Below, piece after piece: positions 37,084 through 47,050 of a DNA stretch of 64,000 nucleotides (position 1 is the first letter of the stretch; the number at the start of each line of letters is the position of its first letter). A model generated the notes under the pieces. The model saw only the letters and a list, made by a program, of their open reading frames with translations. It did no database searches and was not told the origin of the DNA. The DNA comes from Flavobacterium sp. 1 (GTDB lineage Bacteria; Bacteroidota; Bacteroidia; Flavobacteriales; Flavobacteriaceae), in contig NZ_PGER01000001.1 in NCBI RefSeq assembly GCF_002797935.1, positions 5,022,001 to 5,086,000 of the forward strand, given 5' to 3'. Made by a program: the position numbers and the translations under genes.

Positions 37084-38430
37084 ATGAAGAAATTTATTGA
37101 ATCAATAAGTAATGTTTGGAAAATAGAGGAACTAAAGAATAGAATTTTAATTACTTTAGGTCTGCTTTTAGTTTATCGTTTTGGTGCCCATGTTACGTTA
37201 CCAGGAATTGACGCAACTCAATTGACTGGATTAGCTGGACAAACCAAAAACGGATTAGGATCTATTCTGGACATGTTTACCGGAGGTGCATTTTCTAAAG
37301 CTTCAGTTTTTGCTTTAGGGATTATGCCTTATATTTCTGCATCTATTGTTGTGCAACTTATGGGAATTGCTATTCCTTATTTGCAGAAACTACAAAGTGA
37401 TGGAGAGAGTGGTAGAAAAAAAATCAATCAAATTACCCGTTGGTTAACTATTGTTATCACTTTGGTACAAGGACCAACTTATATCTACAATCTTTACAGA
37501 ACTTTACCTAGTTCAGCTTTCATTTTGGGATTTAATTCTTTTGAATTTTTATTTTCTTCAGTTGTTATCTTAGTTACTGGTACAATTTTTGCCATGTGGT
37601 TAGGAGAAAAAATTACTGATAAAGGTATCGGAAACGGTATTTCCCTTTTGATAATGGTTGGTATTTTGGCTAGGTTACCGCAAGCTTTTATTCAAGAATT
37701 TACGACAAGAGTTACTAATAATAATGGAGGGCCAATGTTATTGGTTGTCGAAATCATTATTTGGTTACTTGTTATTATTTCTTGTGTGTTACTTGTGATG
37801 GCAGTTAGAAAAATTCCAGTACAGTACGCTCGCCGTACAACATCTGGTGATTTCGAACAAGATATGATGGGTGGTAACAGACAATGGATTCCATTAAAGC
37901 TTAATGCATCTGGTGTAATGCCAATTATATTTGCACAAGCAATTATGTTTATTCCTGCTGCTGTTGCTGGTTTGTCTAAATCAGATGCTTCTCAATCTAT
38001 TGTTGGCGCTTTTAGTAATATGTTTGGATTTTGGTATAATTTCTTATTTGCAACATTAATTGTTGTATTTACTTTCTTTTATACTGCAATTACAGTTCCT
38101 ACTAATAAGATGTCTGATGATTTAAAGAGAAGTGGAGGTTTTATACCAGGTGTTAGACCAGGTGTTGAGACTTCAGATTATCTTGATAAAGTGATGTCTT
38201 TAATAACTTTTCCAGGATCTTTATTTCTTGCTTTAATAGCTGTGTTCCCAGCCATTGTTGTAAGTCTTATGGATGTTCAACAATCTTGGGCTATGTTTTT
38301 TGGAGGGACTTCATTGATAATTATGGTTGGAGTTGCAATAGATACTATTCAACAAATCAATTCATACTTGTTGAATAAGCATTATGATGGTTTGATGAAA
38401 AGTGGTAAAAATAGAAAAGCGGTAGCTTAA
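37084..38430 (+). CDS. secY: Preprotein translocase subunit SecY
   Basis: 448 residues with about ten membrane-spanning segments. Signatures include the plug region with D-M-F-T-G-G-A-F, G-I-M-P-Y-I-S-A-S-I in TM2, and F-I-P-G-V-R-P-G in the cytosolic loop between TM8 and TM9. It forms the inner-membrane channel with SecE and SecG. Placement at the end of spc is conserved. Confidence 0.98.
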   Translation: MKKFIESISNVWKIEELKNRILITLGLLLVYRFGAHVTLPGIDATQLTGLAGQTKNGLGSILDMFTGGAFSKASVFALGIMPYISASIVVQLMGIAIPYLQKLQSDGESGRKKINQITRWLTIVITLVQGPTYIYNLYRTLPSSAFILGFNSFEFLFSSVVILVTGTIFAMWLGEKITDKGIGNGISLLIMVGILARLPQAFIQEFTTRVTNNNGGPMLLVVEIIIWLLVIISCVLLVMAVRKIPVQYARRTTSGDFEQDMMGGNRQWIPLKLNASGVMPIIFAQAIMFIPAAVAGLSKSDASQSIVGAFSNMFGFWYNFLFATLIVVFTFFYTAITVPTNKMSDDLKRSGGFIPGVRPGVETSDYLDKVMSLITFPGSLFLALIAVFPAIVVSLMDVQQSWAMFFGGTSLIIMVGVAIDTIQQINSYLLNKHYDGLMKSGKNRKAVA

Positions 38431-38433
38431 CTT

Positions 38434-38649
38434 ATGGCAAAACAATCAGCAATAGAACAAGACGGATCGATCATTGAAGCATTATCAAATGCGATGTTCC
38501 GTGTAGAGTTAGAAAATGGACATATTGTAATTGCTCATATTTCTGGAAAAATGCGAATGCATTACATCAAATTATTACCTGGTGATAAAGTGAAACTAGA
38601 AATGAGTCCTTATGATTTGTCAAAAGCAAGAATTACTTATAGATATTAA
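38434..38649 (+). CDS. infA: Translation initiation factor IF-1
   Basis: 71 residues, an OB-fold protein: [29 protein letters not shown], and L-P-G-D-K-V are IF-1 blocks. It occupies the A site during initiation. Three bases after the secY stop. Confidence 0.98.
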   Translation: MAKQSAIEQDGSIIEALSNAMFRVELENGHIVIAHISGKMRMHYIKLLPGDKVKLEMSPYDLSKARITYRY

Positions 38650-38661
38650 AGGATATTCACT

Positions 38662-38778
38662 ATGAAAGTTAGAGCATCAGTAAAAAAGAGAAGTCCCGAG
38701 TGCAAAATTGTGCGTAGAAAAGGGAGATTGTACGTAATAAACAAAAAGAATCCTAGATTTAAACAAAGACAAGGATAA
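38662..38778 (+). CDS. rpmJ: 50S ribosomal protein L36
   Basis: A 38-residue gene in the gap between infA and rpsM. It begins [10 protein letters not shown] and ends R-F-K-Q-R-Q-G, as L36 does. Only one Cys remains (S-P-E-C-K) and the zinc-binding CxxC and His ligands are missing, so it is the zinc-independent form. It is short enough to be missed by length filters. Its stop is 2 bases before rpsM. Confidence 0.96.
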   Translation: MKVRASVKKRSPECKIVRRKGRLYVINKKNPRFKQRQG

Positions 38779-38780
38779 TT

Positions 38781-39155
38781 ATGGCAAGAATAGCAGGGGT
38801 AGATATCCCAAAAAATAAGAGAGGTGTTATAGCACTTACCTATATCTTCGGATTAGGAAGAAGTAGAGCAATTGAGATTTTAGAAAAAGCTCAAGTTAGC
38901 CAAGATAAAAAAGTTCAAGATTGGAATGATGACGAAATCGGAGCAATTCGTGAAGCTGTTGGAACATTCAAAATTGAAGGAGAATTACGTTCTGAAGTTT
39001 CTTTGAACATCAAACGTTTAATGGATATTGGATGTTATAGAGGAATTCGTCATAGATCTGGTCTTCCATTAAGAGGACAAAGAACTAAAAACAACTCTAG
39101 AACAAGAAAAGGTAAAAGAAAAACTGTTGCGAACAAGAAAAAAGCAACTAAATAA
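38781..39155 (+). CDS. rpsM: 30S ribosomal protein S13
   Basis: 124 residues: A-R-I-A-G-V-D-I-P at the start, [10 protein letters not shown], and [20 protein letters not shown] near the C-terminus. S13 makes intersubunit bridges and contacts P-site tRNA. Opens the alpha operon. Confidence 0.98.
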   Translation: MARIAGVDIPKNKRGVIALTYIFGLGRSRAIEILEKAQVSQDKKVQDWNDDEIGAIREAVGTFKIEGELRSEVSLNIKRLMDIGCYRGIRHRSGLPLRGQRTKNNSRTRKGKRKTVANKKKATK

Positions 39156-39163
39156 TAAGTAAT

Positions 39164-39547
39164 ATGGCTAAAGCAACTGCAAAAAAACGTAAAGTTATCG
39201 TTGAATCAACGGGAGAGGCTCATATTTCTGCTACCTTCAATAACATCATCATTTCTTTGACTAACAAAAAAGGTGAAGTTATTTCTTGGTCTTCAGCTGG
39301 TAAAATGGGTTTTAGAGGTTCTAAAAAGAATACTCCATACGCGGCTCAAATGGCAGCAGAAGATTGTAGTAAAGTAGCTCTTGAAGCTGGACTTAAAAAA
39401 GTTAAAGTTTATGTAAAAGGACCAGGAAACGGACGTGAGTCTGCAATTCGTTCTTTGCATAATGGTGGAATTGAAGTTACAGAAATTATTGATGTTACTC
39501 CAATGCCTCATAACGGATGTCGTCCTCCAAAAAGACGTAGAGTATAA
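39164..39547 (+). CDS. rpsK: 30S ribosomal protein S11
   Basis: 127 residues. [14 protein letters not shown] near the start, [12 protein letters not shown] and the [16 protein letters not shown] end identify S11, which lies at the mRNA exit on the platform. Confidence 0.98.
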   Translation: MAKATAKKRKVIVESTGEAHISATFNNIIISLTNKKGEVISWSSAGKMGFRGSKKNTPYAAQMAAEDCSKVALEAGLKKVKVYVKGPGNGRESAIRSLHNGGIEVTEIIDVTPMPHNGCRPPKRRRV

Positions 39548-39572
39548 TACTCAAACAAATTATAGTATAATA

Positions 39573-39637
39573 AAGGTAGAATAACGATTATCGAAGGATA
39601 TGACCTGAATTCATAATCTCTACCTTAAATTTTTTTA
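39573..39637 (+). promoter_or_regulatory. Structured leader/attenuator-like hairpin before rpsD
   Basis: AAGGTAGA (39573-39580) pairs with TCTACCTT (39619-39626). GATTAT (39586-39591) pairs with ATAATC (39613-39618), leaving a bulge of five bases. The stem is followed by AAATTTTTTT, so it resembles an intrinsic terminator placed just before the rpsD ATG at 39640. S4 autoregulates its own synthesis through leader RNA in E. coli and Bacillus; a similar role here is inferred. Confidence 0.55.
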
Positions 39638-39639
39638 AA

Positions 39640-40245
39640 ATGGCAAGATATACTGGTCCAAGTACAAGAATCGCACGTAAATTCGGCGAAGCAATTTTCG
39701 GAGATGATAAAGCTTTCGAAAAAAGAAATTACCCTCCTGGACAACACGGGATGGCAAAAAAAAGAGGAAAAAAATCTGAGTATGCTGTCCAGTTAATGGA
39801 AAAGCAAAAAGCTAAATATTCTTATGGAATTTTAGAAAAACAATTCAGAAATTTATTCGAAAAAGCATCAGCTACTAAAGGTGTTACTGGTGAAGTTTTA
39901 TTACAATTATGTGAAGCTAGATTAGATAACGTAGTTTTCAGAATGGGTATTGCTCCTTCTAGAAGAGGTGCTCGTCAAATCGTTTCTCACAGACACGTTA
40001 CTGTAAACGGTGAAGTGGTTAATATTCCTTCTTACCACCTTAAGCCTGGTGATAAAGTTGCTGTTCGTGAAAAATCTAAATCATTAGAGGCTATCGAACG
40101 TTCTTTATCAAATTCAAGTCATGTTTATGAATGGATTACTTGGAATCAAGATCTTAAAGAAGGAACTTTTGTTTCTGTACCTGCAAGACTTCAAATTCCA
40201 GAAAACATTAAAGAACAATTAATCGTAGAGTTGTACAACAAATAA
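39640..40245 (+). CDS. rpsD: 30S ribosomal protein S4
   Basis: 201 residues. [15 protein letters not shown] at the start, P-P-G-Q-H-G, and an S4 RNA-binding domain with [15 protein letters not shown] and H-V-T-V-N-G blocks. The zinc-binding Cys residues are absent. S4 is a primary 16S rRNA binder. The 92-base gap before it holds a hairpin plus T-run. Confidence 0.98.
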   Translation: MARYTGPSTRIARKFGEAIFGDDKAFEKRNYPPGQHGMAKKRGKKSEYAVQLMEKQKAKYSYGILEKQFRNLFEKASATKGVTGEVLLQLCEARLDNVVFRMGIAPSRRGARQIVSHRHVTVNGEVVNIPSYHLKPGDKVAVREKSKSLEAIERSLSNSSHVYEWITWNQDLKEGTFVSVPARLQIPENIKEQLIVELYNK

Positions 40246-40266
40246 TAATTGACTTAGTCGAAATTT

Positions 40267-41259
40267 ATGGCAATATTTAATTTTCAGAAGCCCGATAAAG
40301 TTATCATGATCGATTCAACCGATTTTGAAGGTAAATTTGAATTTAGACCTTTAGAACCTGGATATGGATTGACTGTTGGTAATGCACTTAGAAGAGTTTT
40401 GCTTTCAGCATTAGAAGGTTATGCAATTACATCTGTTCGCATTGAAGGTGTAGATCATGAGTTTTCTACTATTTCAGGAGTTGTTGAAGACGTTACCGAA
40501 ATTATCCTTAATCTTAAACAAGTACGTTTCAAACGTCAAATCGAAGATATCGATAATGAATCAGTTACTATATCAGTTTCTGGTAAAGATCAATTAACAG
40601 CTGGTGATTTTCAAAAATTTATTTCAGGTTTCCAAGTTTTGAATCCAGAGCTTGTTATCTGTAATTTAGATAGTAAAATTAAATTGAATTTTGATTTAAC
40701 TATTGAAAAGGGCAGAGGATATGTTCCTGCTGAAGAGAACAAAAAACAGAATGCTGCAATAGGAACTATATTTACTGACTCAATTTTTACTCCGGTAAAA
40801 AATGTTAAGTATGCAATCGAAAATTTCCGTGTAGAGCAAAAAACAGATTATGAAAAATTGGTTTTTGAAATAAAAACTGATGGTTCAATCAATCCTAAAG
40901 ATGCTCTTACTGAAGCTGCAAAAGTTTTAATTCACCATTTCATGTTGTTTTCTGATGAAAGAATTACACTTGAGGCTGACGAAATTGCACAAACAGAATC
41001 GTATGATGAAGAATCATTACACATGAGACAATTGCTCAAAACTAAGCTTGTTGATATGGATCTTTCTGTTAGAGCATTAAATTGTTTGAAAGCGGCTGAA
41101 GTTGATACACTTGGTGATTTAGTATCGTTCAATAAAAATGACCTAATGAAATTCCGTAATTTTGGAAAAAAATCTTTAACTGAGCTAGATGAACTAGTTG
41201 CGATTAAAAATTTAACTTTCGGAATGGATTTGGCAAAATACAAACTAGATAAAGAATAA
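40267..41259 (+). CDS. rpoA: DNA-directed RNA polymerase alpha subunit
   Basis: 330 residues. The N-terminal dimerisation domain holds [22 protein letters not shown] linker leads to the alpha-CTD with [10 protein letters not shown] and F-G-K-K-S-L-T-E-L, which in other bacteria contacts upstream DNA and activators. Its position between rpsD and rplQ is conserved. Confidence 0.98.
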   Translation: MAIFNFQKPDKVIMIDSTDFEGKFEFRPLEPGYGLTVGNALRRVLLSALEGYAITSVRIEGVDHEFSTISGVVEDVTEIILNLKQVRFKRQIEDIDNESVTISVSGKDQLTAGDFQKFISGFQVLNPELVICNLDSKIKLNFDLTIEKGRGYVPAEENKKQNAAIGTIFTDSIFTPVKNVKYAIENFRVEQKTDYEKLVFEIKTDGSINPKDALTEAAKVLIHHFMLFSDERITLEADEIAQTESYDEESLHMRQLLKTKLVDMDLSVRALNCLKAAEVDTLGDLVSFNKNDLMKFRNFGKKSLTELDELVAIKNLTFGMDLAKYKLDKE

Positions 41260-41262
41260 TCT

Positions 41263-41282
41263 AATCCCGATTAATCGGGGTT
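41263..41282. other. Perfect palindrome between rpoA and rplQ
   Basis: CCCGATTAATCGGG (41266-41279) is its own reverse complement and extends outward by A-T and T-G pairs. It starts 7 bases after the rpoA stop and ends before rplQ. It may be an mRNA hairpin tuning rpoA/rplQ ratio or a protein-binding site. No T run follows. Confidence 0.6.
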
Positions 41283-41297
41283 AAATTTCATAAAGCA

Positions 41298-41786
41298 ATG
41301 AGACACGGAAAAAAATTCAATCACTTAAGCAGACAGACTGCACATAGAAGTTCTATGTTGGCTAATATGGCTTGTTCTCTTATTGAGCACAAACGTATTA
41401 ACACTACTGTTGCTAAAGCTAAAGCGCTTAAACAATTTGTTGAGCCGCTTATAACAAAATCAAAATCTGATACTACTCATAATCGTCGTATCGTTTTTGC
41501 TTACTTACGTAGTAAATATGCAGTAACTGACTTGTTCAGAGATGTTGCAGCTAAAGTAGGTGACCGTCCAGGTGGATACACTCGTATCATTAAAGTTGGA
41601 AATCGTTTAGGAGATAATGCTGATATGGCAATGATCGAATTAGTTGATTTCAATGAACTTTACAACGGAGGTAAAAAAGAAGTTAAAAAAGCAAAAAGCC
41701 GTCGTGGTGGAAAAGCTAAAAAAGCAGATGAAGCTACTGAGGCTCCAGCTGCTGAAGCAGAACCTACAACTGACGCTGCTGAATAA
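41298..41786 (+). CDS. rplQ: 50S ribosomal protein L17 with C-terminal tail
   Basis: 162 residues. [12 protein letters not shown] at the start and [12 protein letters not shown] identify L17. The core ends at about 120; the last ~40 residues are a Lys-rich then Ala/Glu-rich tail, as in other Bacteroidota. Last gene of the ribosomal cluster, followed by a strong terminator. Confidence 0.98.
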   Translation: MRHGKKFNHLSRQTAHRSSMLANMACSLIEHKRINTTVAKAKALKQFVEPLITKSKSDTTHNRRIVFAYLRSKYAVTDLFRDVAAKVGDRPGGYTRIIKVGNRLGDNADMAMIELVDFNELYNGGKKEVKKAKSRRGGKAKKADEATEAPAAEAEPTTDAAE

Positions 41787-41814
41787 TTATGAAAATAATC
41801 ATTCGATAATAATC

Positions 41815-41849
41815 AAGGATAAACTATTTATAGTTTATCCTTTTTTTTT
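41815..41849 (+). terminator. Strong intrinsic terminator of the ribosomal cluster
   Basis: Perfect 12-bp stem AAGGATAAACTA / TAGTTTATCCTT with a 4-base loop, followed by T to 41849. It lies 29 bases past rplQ. Confidence 0.93.
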
Positions 41850-42004
41850 GTAAAATAAATAAATATTTTTTGTCAAAGCTAAAGAAAAATGACAATGGGA
41901 ATTGCACGTTGTTTTTTAGAATATACTTTTTTAAAACATTTTAATGTCTTTTTGTTACTCTGGTATTTACAGTTTTAAATAGATATAATTATTCTTGAAA
42001 AACA

Positions 42005-42035
42005 TTGCGTCCACTGTTTTAAAAATTTAAATTTG
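42005..42035 (+). promoter_or_regulatory. Promoter of carA
   Basis: TTG at 42005-42007, a 20-base spacer, then TAAATTTG at 42028-42035. The -7 box overlaps an in-frame TTG at 42033, which therefore cannot be the translation start; the ATG at 42054 gives a leader of about 12 bases. Confidence 0.75.
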
Positions 42036-42053
42036 CACAATATTAAATTACAT

Positions 42054-43157
42054 ATGAAATATACAACACGAAAAAGCGCTATTCTTTTGTTAAGTGACGG
42101 AACCATATTCCACGGTAAATCAATTGGAATCACTGGAAAAACATTTGGTGAAGTTTGTTTTAATACAGGTATGACTGGGTATCAAGAGATTTTTACAGAT
42201 CCTTCTTATTTTGGTCAATTAATGGTTGCTACAAATGCTCATATTGGAAATTATGGGGTGAACGATAAAGAAGTTGAATCCAATAGTATAAAAATTGCTG
42301 GATTGGTTTGTAAAAATTTTAGTTTTAATTACTCTAGAGTTGATTCATCAGGTAGTTTAGAAGATTATTTTGCTAAACAAAATTTGATTTGCATTTCGGA
42401 TGTTGATACACGTGCTTTGGTGAGTTACATACGTGAAAATGGAGCCATGAATGCAGTTATTTGTACTGATGATACTTCTGTTGAAGAATTAAAAGCTATG
42501 CTGGCTGAAGTTCCAGATATGAAAGGTTTAGAGCTGGCATCTAAAGTGTCTACGATTGAGCCTTATTTTTATGGTGATGAAAATGCTACTTATAAAATTT
42601 CAGCTTTAGATTTAGGTATAAAAGAAAATATACTGCGCAATTTAGCCAAAAGAGATTGTTACATCAAGGTTTTTCCATATAATGCGTCCTATTCCGATTT
42701 AGCTTCGTTTAATCCAGACGGCTTTTTCTTATCTAACGGTCCTGGTGATCCAGATCCTTTGGATGGTGCGATACAAGTGGCTAAAGAGATACTTCAAAAT
42801 AATAAACCTTTGTTTGGTATTTGCTTAGGTCATCAAGTTATTGCTTTGGCAAATGGCGTTTCAACTTACAAAATGTTCAATGGTCATAGAGGTATTAATC
42901 ATCCGGTAAAAAATATAATTACTGGTCGTGGTGAGATTACTTCCCAAAATCATGGTTTTGCTGTGAATAAAGAAGAATTAGATCAACACCCGGATTTAGA
43001 GATTACTCATTTGCATTTGAATGACGGAACAGTAGCGGGTATGCGAATGAAAAATAAGAATTGTTTTTCTGTGCAATATCACCCAGAAGCTAGTCCTGGA
43101 CCGCACGATTCTTCTTATCTTTTTGATCAGTTTATAGAAAATATCAAATCAGTATAA
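42054..43157 (+). CDS. carA: Carbamoyl-phosphate synthase small subunit
   Basis: 367 residues from ATG 42054. The N-terminal CPSase domain has L-L-L-S-D-G-T-x-F-H-G and the G-E-V-C-F-N-T-G-M-T-G-Y-Q-E-I block. The class I glutaminase domain has the catalytic Cys in F-G-I-C-L-G-H-Q and the His/Glu pair in Q-Y-H-P-E-A-S-P-G-P-H-D. It releases ammonia from glutamine for carbamoyl phosphate, used in pyrimidine and arginine synthesis. The carB gene is not next to it. Confidence 0.96.
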   Translation: MKYTTRKSAILLLSDGTIFHGKSIGITGKTFGEVCFNTGMTGYQEIFTDPSYFGQLMVATNAHIGNYGVNDKEVESNSIKIAGLVCKNFSFNYSRVDSSGSLEDYFAKQNLICISDVDTRALVSYIRENGAMNAVICTDDTSVEELKAMLAEVPDMKGLELASKVSTIEPYFYGDENATYKISALDLGIKENILRNLAKRDCYIKVFPYNASYSDLASFNPDGFFLSNGPGDPDPLDGAIQVAKEILQNNKPLFGICLGHQVIALANGVSTYKMFNGHRGINHPVKNIITGRGEITSQNHGFAVNKEELDQHPDLEITHLHLNDGTVAGMRMKNKNCFSVQYHPEASPGPHDSSYLFDQFIENIKSV

Positions 43158-43230
43158 GACTAAAACGTTATCGTTAATAAATAAAATTATATTAGCGCTT
43201 TAACAATGAAGACTAATGAATTTTTTTACT

Positions 43231-43238
43231 TAATTTTG
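43231..43238 (+). promoter_or_regulatory. -7 promoter box of eno
   Basis: TAATTTTG fits TAnnTTTG and lies 37 bases before the eno ATG. No TTG at the optimal distance was seen, so only the -7 box is supported. Confidence 0.45.
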
Positions 43239-43263
43239 AGTAAAATACAAATTAATAACATAA

Positions 43264-44568
<1,305 letters not shown>

Positions 44569-44591
44569 TTGTAATGAATTTATAAAATTTG

Positions 44592-44623
44592 AGCCATTCG
44601 TCTATGATGAATGGCTTTTTTAT
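44592..44623 (+). terminator. Intrinsic terminator of eno
   Basis: AGCCATTC (44592-44599) pairs with GAATGGCT (44609-44616), followed by TTTTT. It lies 24 bases after the stop. Confidence 0.87.
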
Positions 44624-44678
44624 TGAATATTTAACAAATTCAATGTTTAATTAGTTTTTAAATTAATGTGGAATTCCT

Positions 44679-44686
44679 TAGATTTG
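44679..44686 (+). promoter_or_regulatory. -7 promoter box of citrate synthase
   Basis: TAGATTTG fits TAnnTTTG. It lies 37 bases before the ATG at 44723; no good -33 TTG was found. Confidence 0.42.
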
Positions 44687-44722
44687 GTAAATTATAAATT
44701 AAAATTTATTTCATAAAAAAGT

Positions 44723-45994
44723 ATGTCAAAAATAGCAATATTAGAAATAGACGGTGAAAGATTTGAACTTCCGGTTATTATTGGAAGTGAAAATGAAGCT
44801 GCCGTAGATATTAGTAAATTACGTGATATCTCTGGAGTAATCACTCTTGATCCAGGTTATAAAAATTCAGGTTCTTGTAAAAGTGAGATTACTTTTTTGG
44901 ATGGCGAACTTGGGATTTTGAGATATAGAGGGTATTCGATTGAGGAATTGGCTGAAAAATCTCATTTTTTGGAAGTTTCGTATTTAATTATTTTTGGAGA
45001 TTTACCTTCTGCAGAAAGATTAGAACAATTTGAAAACGATATCAGAAAGTTCACTTTAGTTAGTGAAGAAATGAAAATAATATTGGACGGTTTTCCAAGA
45101 ACAGCCCATCCAATGGGAGTATTGTCTGCTTTGACTAGTGCTTTAACAGCATTTAATCCTAAGTCTGTAGATGCTGATAATGCAAAAGATATGTATGATG
45201 CTGTTTGTAAAACTATTGCTAAATTTTTAGTTATTGCTACTTGGACTTACAGAAAAAGTATGGGATATCCTTTGAATTATTATGATAATACAATAGGATA
45301 TGTTGAGAATTTTATGAATTTGATGTTTAAGCTGCCTAACGGACCTTATACGGCAAATCCTATTGTTATAGATGCATTAGATAAATTATTTATTCTGCAT
45401 GCAGATCATGAGCAAAATTGTTCCACATCTACAGTTAGAATGGTAGGCTCTTCACACGCTGGTCTTTTTGCTTCAATTTCTGCAGGAGTTTCTGCTCTAT
45501 GGGGACCTTTACACGGAGGTGCAAACCAAGCGGTTCTTGAAATGTTGGAAGAGATTCATGCAAATGGAGGAGATGCGGATAAATATTTAGCGAAGGCAAA
45601 AGATAAAAATGACCCTTTCAGATTGATGGGCTTTGGTCATAGAGTTTATAAAAATTTTGATCCTAGAGCAAAAATTATTAAGAAAGCCGCGGACGAAGTA
45701 CTTTCTACTTTAGGGGTTAATGATCCTATTCTTGAAATTGCCAAAAAGCTAGAAGTAGCAGCATTGCAGGATGAATATTTTAAATCAAGAAATTTATATC
45801 CAAATGTTGATTTTTATTCAGGGATTATTTACAGAGCTTTAGGAATTCCAACGGATATGTTTACAGTATTGTTTGCAATTGGAAGATTGCCAGGCTGGAT
45901 CGCTCAATGGAAGGAAATGAGAGAAAATAAAGAACCTATTGGCAGACCAAGACAAGTTTATACGGGCTATCCTTTAAGAGAATATAAGAAATAA
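44723..45994 (+). CDS. gltA: Citrate synthase
   Basis: 423 residues, the size of hexameric type II enzymes with an N-terminal beta domain (about 1-60). Catalytic blocks are W-G-P-L-H-G-G-A-N-Q-A (His) and M-G-F-G-H-R-V-Y-K-N-F-D-P-R-A (His and Arg), with the active Asp in N-V-D-F-Y-S-G. It condenses acetyl-CoA with oxaloacetate to start the TCA cycle. Stands alone between two terminators. Confidence 0.96.
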   Translation: MSKIAILEIDGERFELPVIIGSENEAAVDISKLRDISGVITLDPGYKNSGSCKSEITFLDGELGILRYRGYSIEELAEKSHFLEVSYLIIFGDLPSAERLEQFENDIRKFTLVSEEMKIILDGFPRTAHPMGVLSALTSALTAFNPKSVDADNAKDMYDAVCKTIAKFLVIATWTYRKSMGYPLNYYDNTIGYVENFMNLMFKLPNGPYTANPIVIDALDKLFILHADHEQNCSTSTVRMVGSSHAGLFASISAGVSALWGPLHGGANQAVLEMLEEIHANGGDADKYLAKAKDKNDPFRLMGFGHRVYKNFDPRAKIIKKAADEVLSTLGVNDPILEIAKKLEVAALQDEYFKSRNLYPNVDFYSGIIYRALGIPTDMFTVLFAIGRLPGWIAQWKEMRENKEPIGRPRQVYTGYPLREYKK

Positions 45995-46013
45995 TAATTC
46001 TTAACAGATTATC

Positions 46014-46046
46014 AAAGCTTCACTTTACTAGTGGAGCTTTTTTTTT
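46014..46046 (+). terminator. Intrinsic terminator of citrate synthase
   Basis: AAAGCTTCACT (46014-46024) pairs with AGTGGAGCTTT (46030-46040) with a G-T pair, followed by T to 46046. It runs directly into the -7 box of the next gene. Confidence 0.88.
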
Positions 46047-46053
46047 ATCTTTG
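46046..46053 (+). promoter_or_regulatory. -7 promoter box of the pentein hydrolase gene
   Basis: TATCTTTG matches TAnnTTTG. It overlaps a TTG at 46051 that is in frame with the next gene; the promoter argues for the ATG at 46069 as the true start. Confidence 0.5.
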
Positions 46054-46068
46054 GCAAAATTTATAACA

Positions 46069-46983
46069 ATGCTTAAATTAAATGTTAAGAATGAAACTTC
46101 AAGATTAAGGGCGGTAGTATTAGGTTCGGCAGTGAATAATGGACCAACTCCAAAAATTGATGAAGCTTATGATCCTAAATCGTTAGAACATATTTTAGCC
46201 AATACTTATCCAATTGAAGCTGATATGGTTGTTGAAATGGAAGCTTTTAATTCTGTTTTTAAAAAATATGGAGTAACTGTTTTACGCCCGGAAATGATTG
46301 AAAATTACAATCAGATATTTGCAAGGGATATTGGTTTTGTGATTGATGATTTATTTATTAAATCAAATATTTTGCCAGACCGAGAAAGAGAACTCGATGC
46401 TATTCAATATGTGATAGATCAAATAAATCCTGCAAATGTAATTCGACCACCAGAAGAAGTTCATATAGAGGGAGGAGATGTAATGCTTTGGAACGATTAT
46501 ATTTTTGTTGGAACTTATAAAGGAAGTGATTATGCAAGTTATATTACTGCAAGAACTAATATGCAGGGTGTTAATTTTTTAAAAGAATTATTTCCAAATA
46601 AAAGCGTAAAAGAATTTGATTTAGTAAAATCCAGAATTGAAGCACGTGATAATGCATTGCACTTGGACTGCTGTTTTCAGCCAGTTGGGAAAGATAAAGG
46701 AATTATTTATAAAAGAGGATTTAGAGAAGAAGCAGATTATATGTTTTTAGTTGATCTTTTCGGTAAAGAGAATTTGTTTCATATTACAAGAGAAGAGATG
46801 TATAATATGAATTCTAATGTGTTTTCAATAGACACTAATGTGATTGTTTCTGAGAAAAATTTCACAAGATTAAATAATTGGCTACGTGCCAATGGGTTCA
46901 TAGTAGAAGAAATTCCGTATGCCGAAATTGCTAAGCAAGAAGGATTATTAAGATGTTCTACTCTGCCATTAATAAGAGATTAA
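46069..46983 (+). CDS. Arginine deiminase/dimethylargininase-family hydrolase (pentein fold)
   Basis: 304 residues from ATG 46069. Catalytic pattern of the guanidino-modifying superfamily: Asp/Glu with Gly pair in V-H-I-E-G-G-D-V-M, His in N-A-L-H-L-D-C-C-F, and the nucleophile Cys near the C-terminus in L-R-C-S-T-L-P. The family includes dimethylarginine dimethylaminohydrolases, arginine deiminases and amidinotransferases. The substrate is a guanidino or ureido compound but cannot be chosen from sequence. The next gene is another pentein protein, suggesting linked metabolism of arginine-derived compounds. Confidence 0.85.
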   Translation: MLKLNVKNETSRLRAVVLGSAVNNGPTPKIDEAYDPKSLEHILANTYPIEADMVVEMEAFNSVFKKYGVTVLRPEMIENYNQIFARDIGFVIDDLFIKSNILPDRERELDAIQYVIDQINPANVIRPPEEVHIEGGDVMLWNDYIFVGTYKGSDYASYITARTNMQGVNFLKELFPNKSVKEFDLVKSRIEARDNALHLDCCFQPVGKDKGIIYKRGFREEADYMFLVDLFGKENLFHITREEMYNMNSNVFSIDTNVIVSEKNFTRLNNWLRANGFIVEEIPYAEIAKQEGLLRCSTLPLIRD

Positions 46984-47050
46984 TAGTGTGTTTTGAGCTT
47001 ATATTGTTTAACTTTAAACAATACTTTTGAAACAATAAAACAATAAGAAT

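Noticed and set aside
42033..42053. TTG start for carA
   Set aside because: The TTG is the end of a consensus TAAATTTG promoter box, so it would not be transcribed. The ATG at 42054 is used.
46051..46068. TTG start for the first pentein hydrolase
   Set aside because: It overlaps the TATCTTTG promoter box; the ATG at 46069 is a better start.
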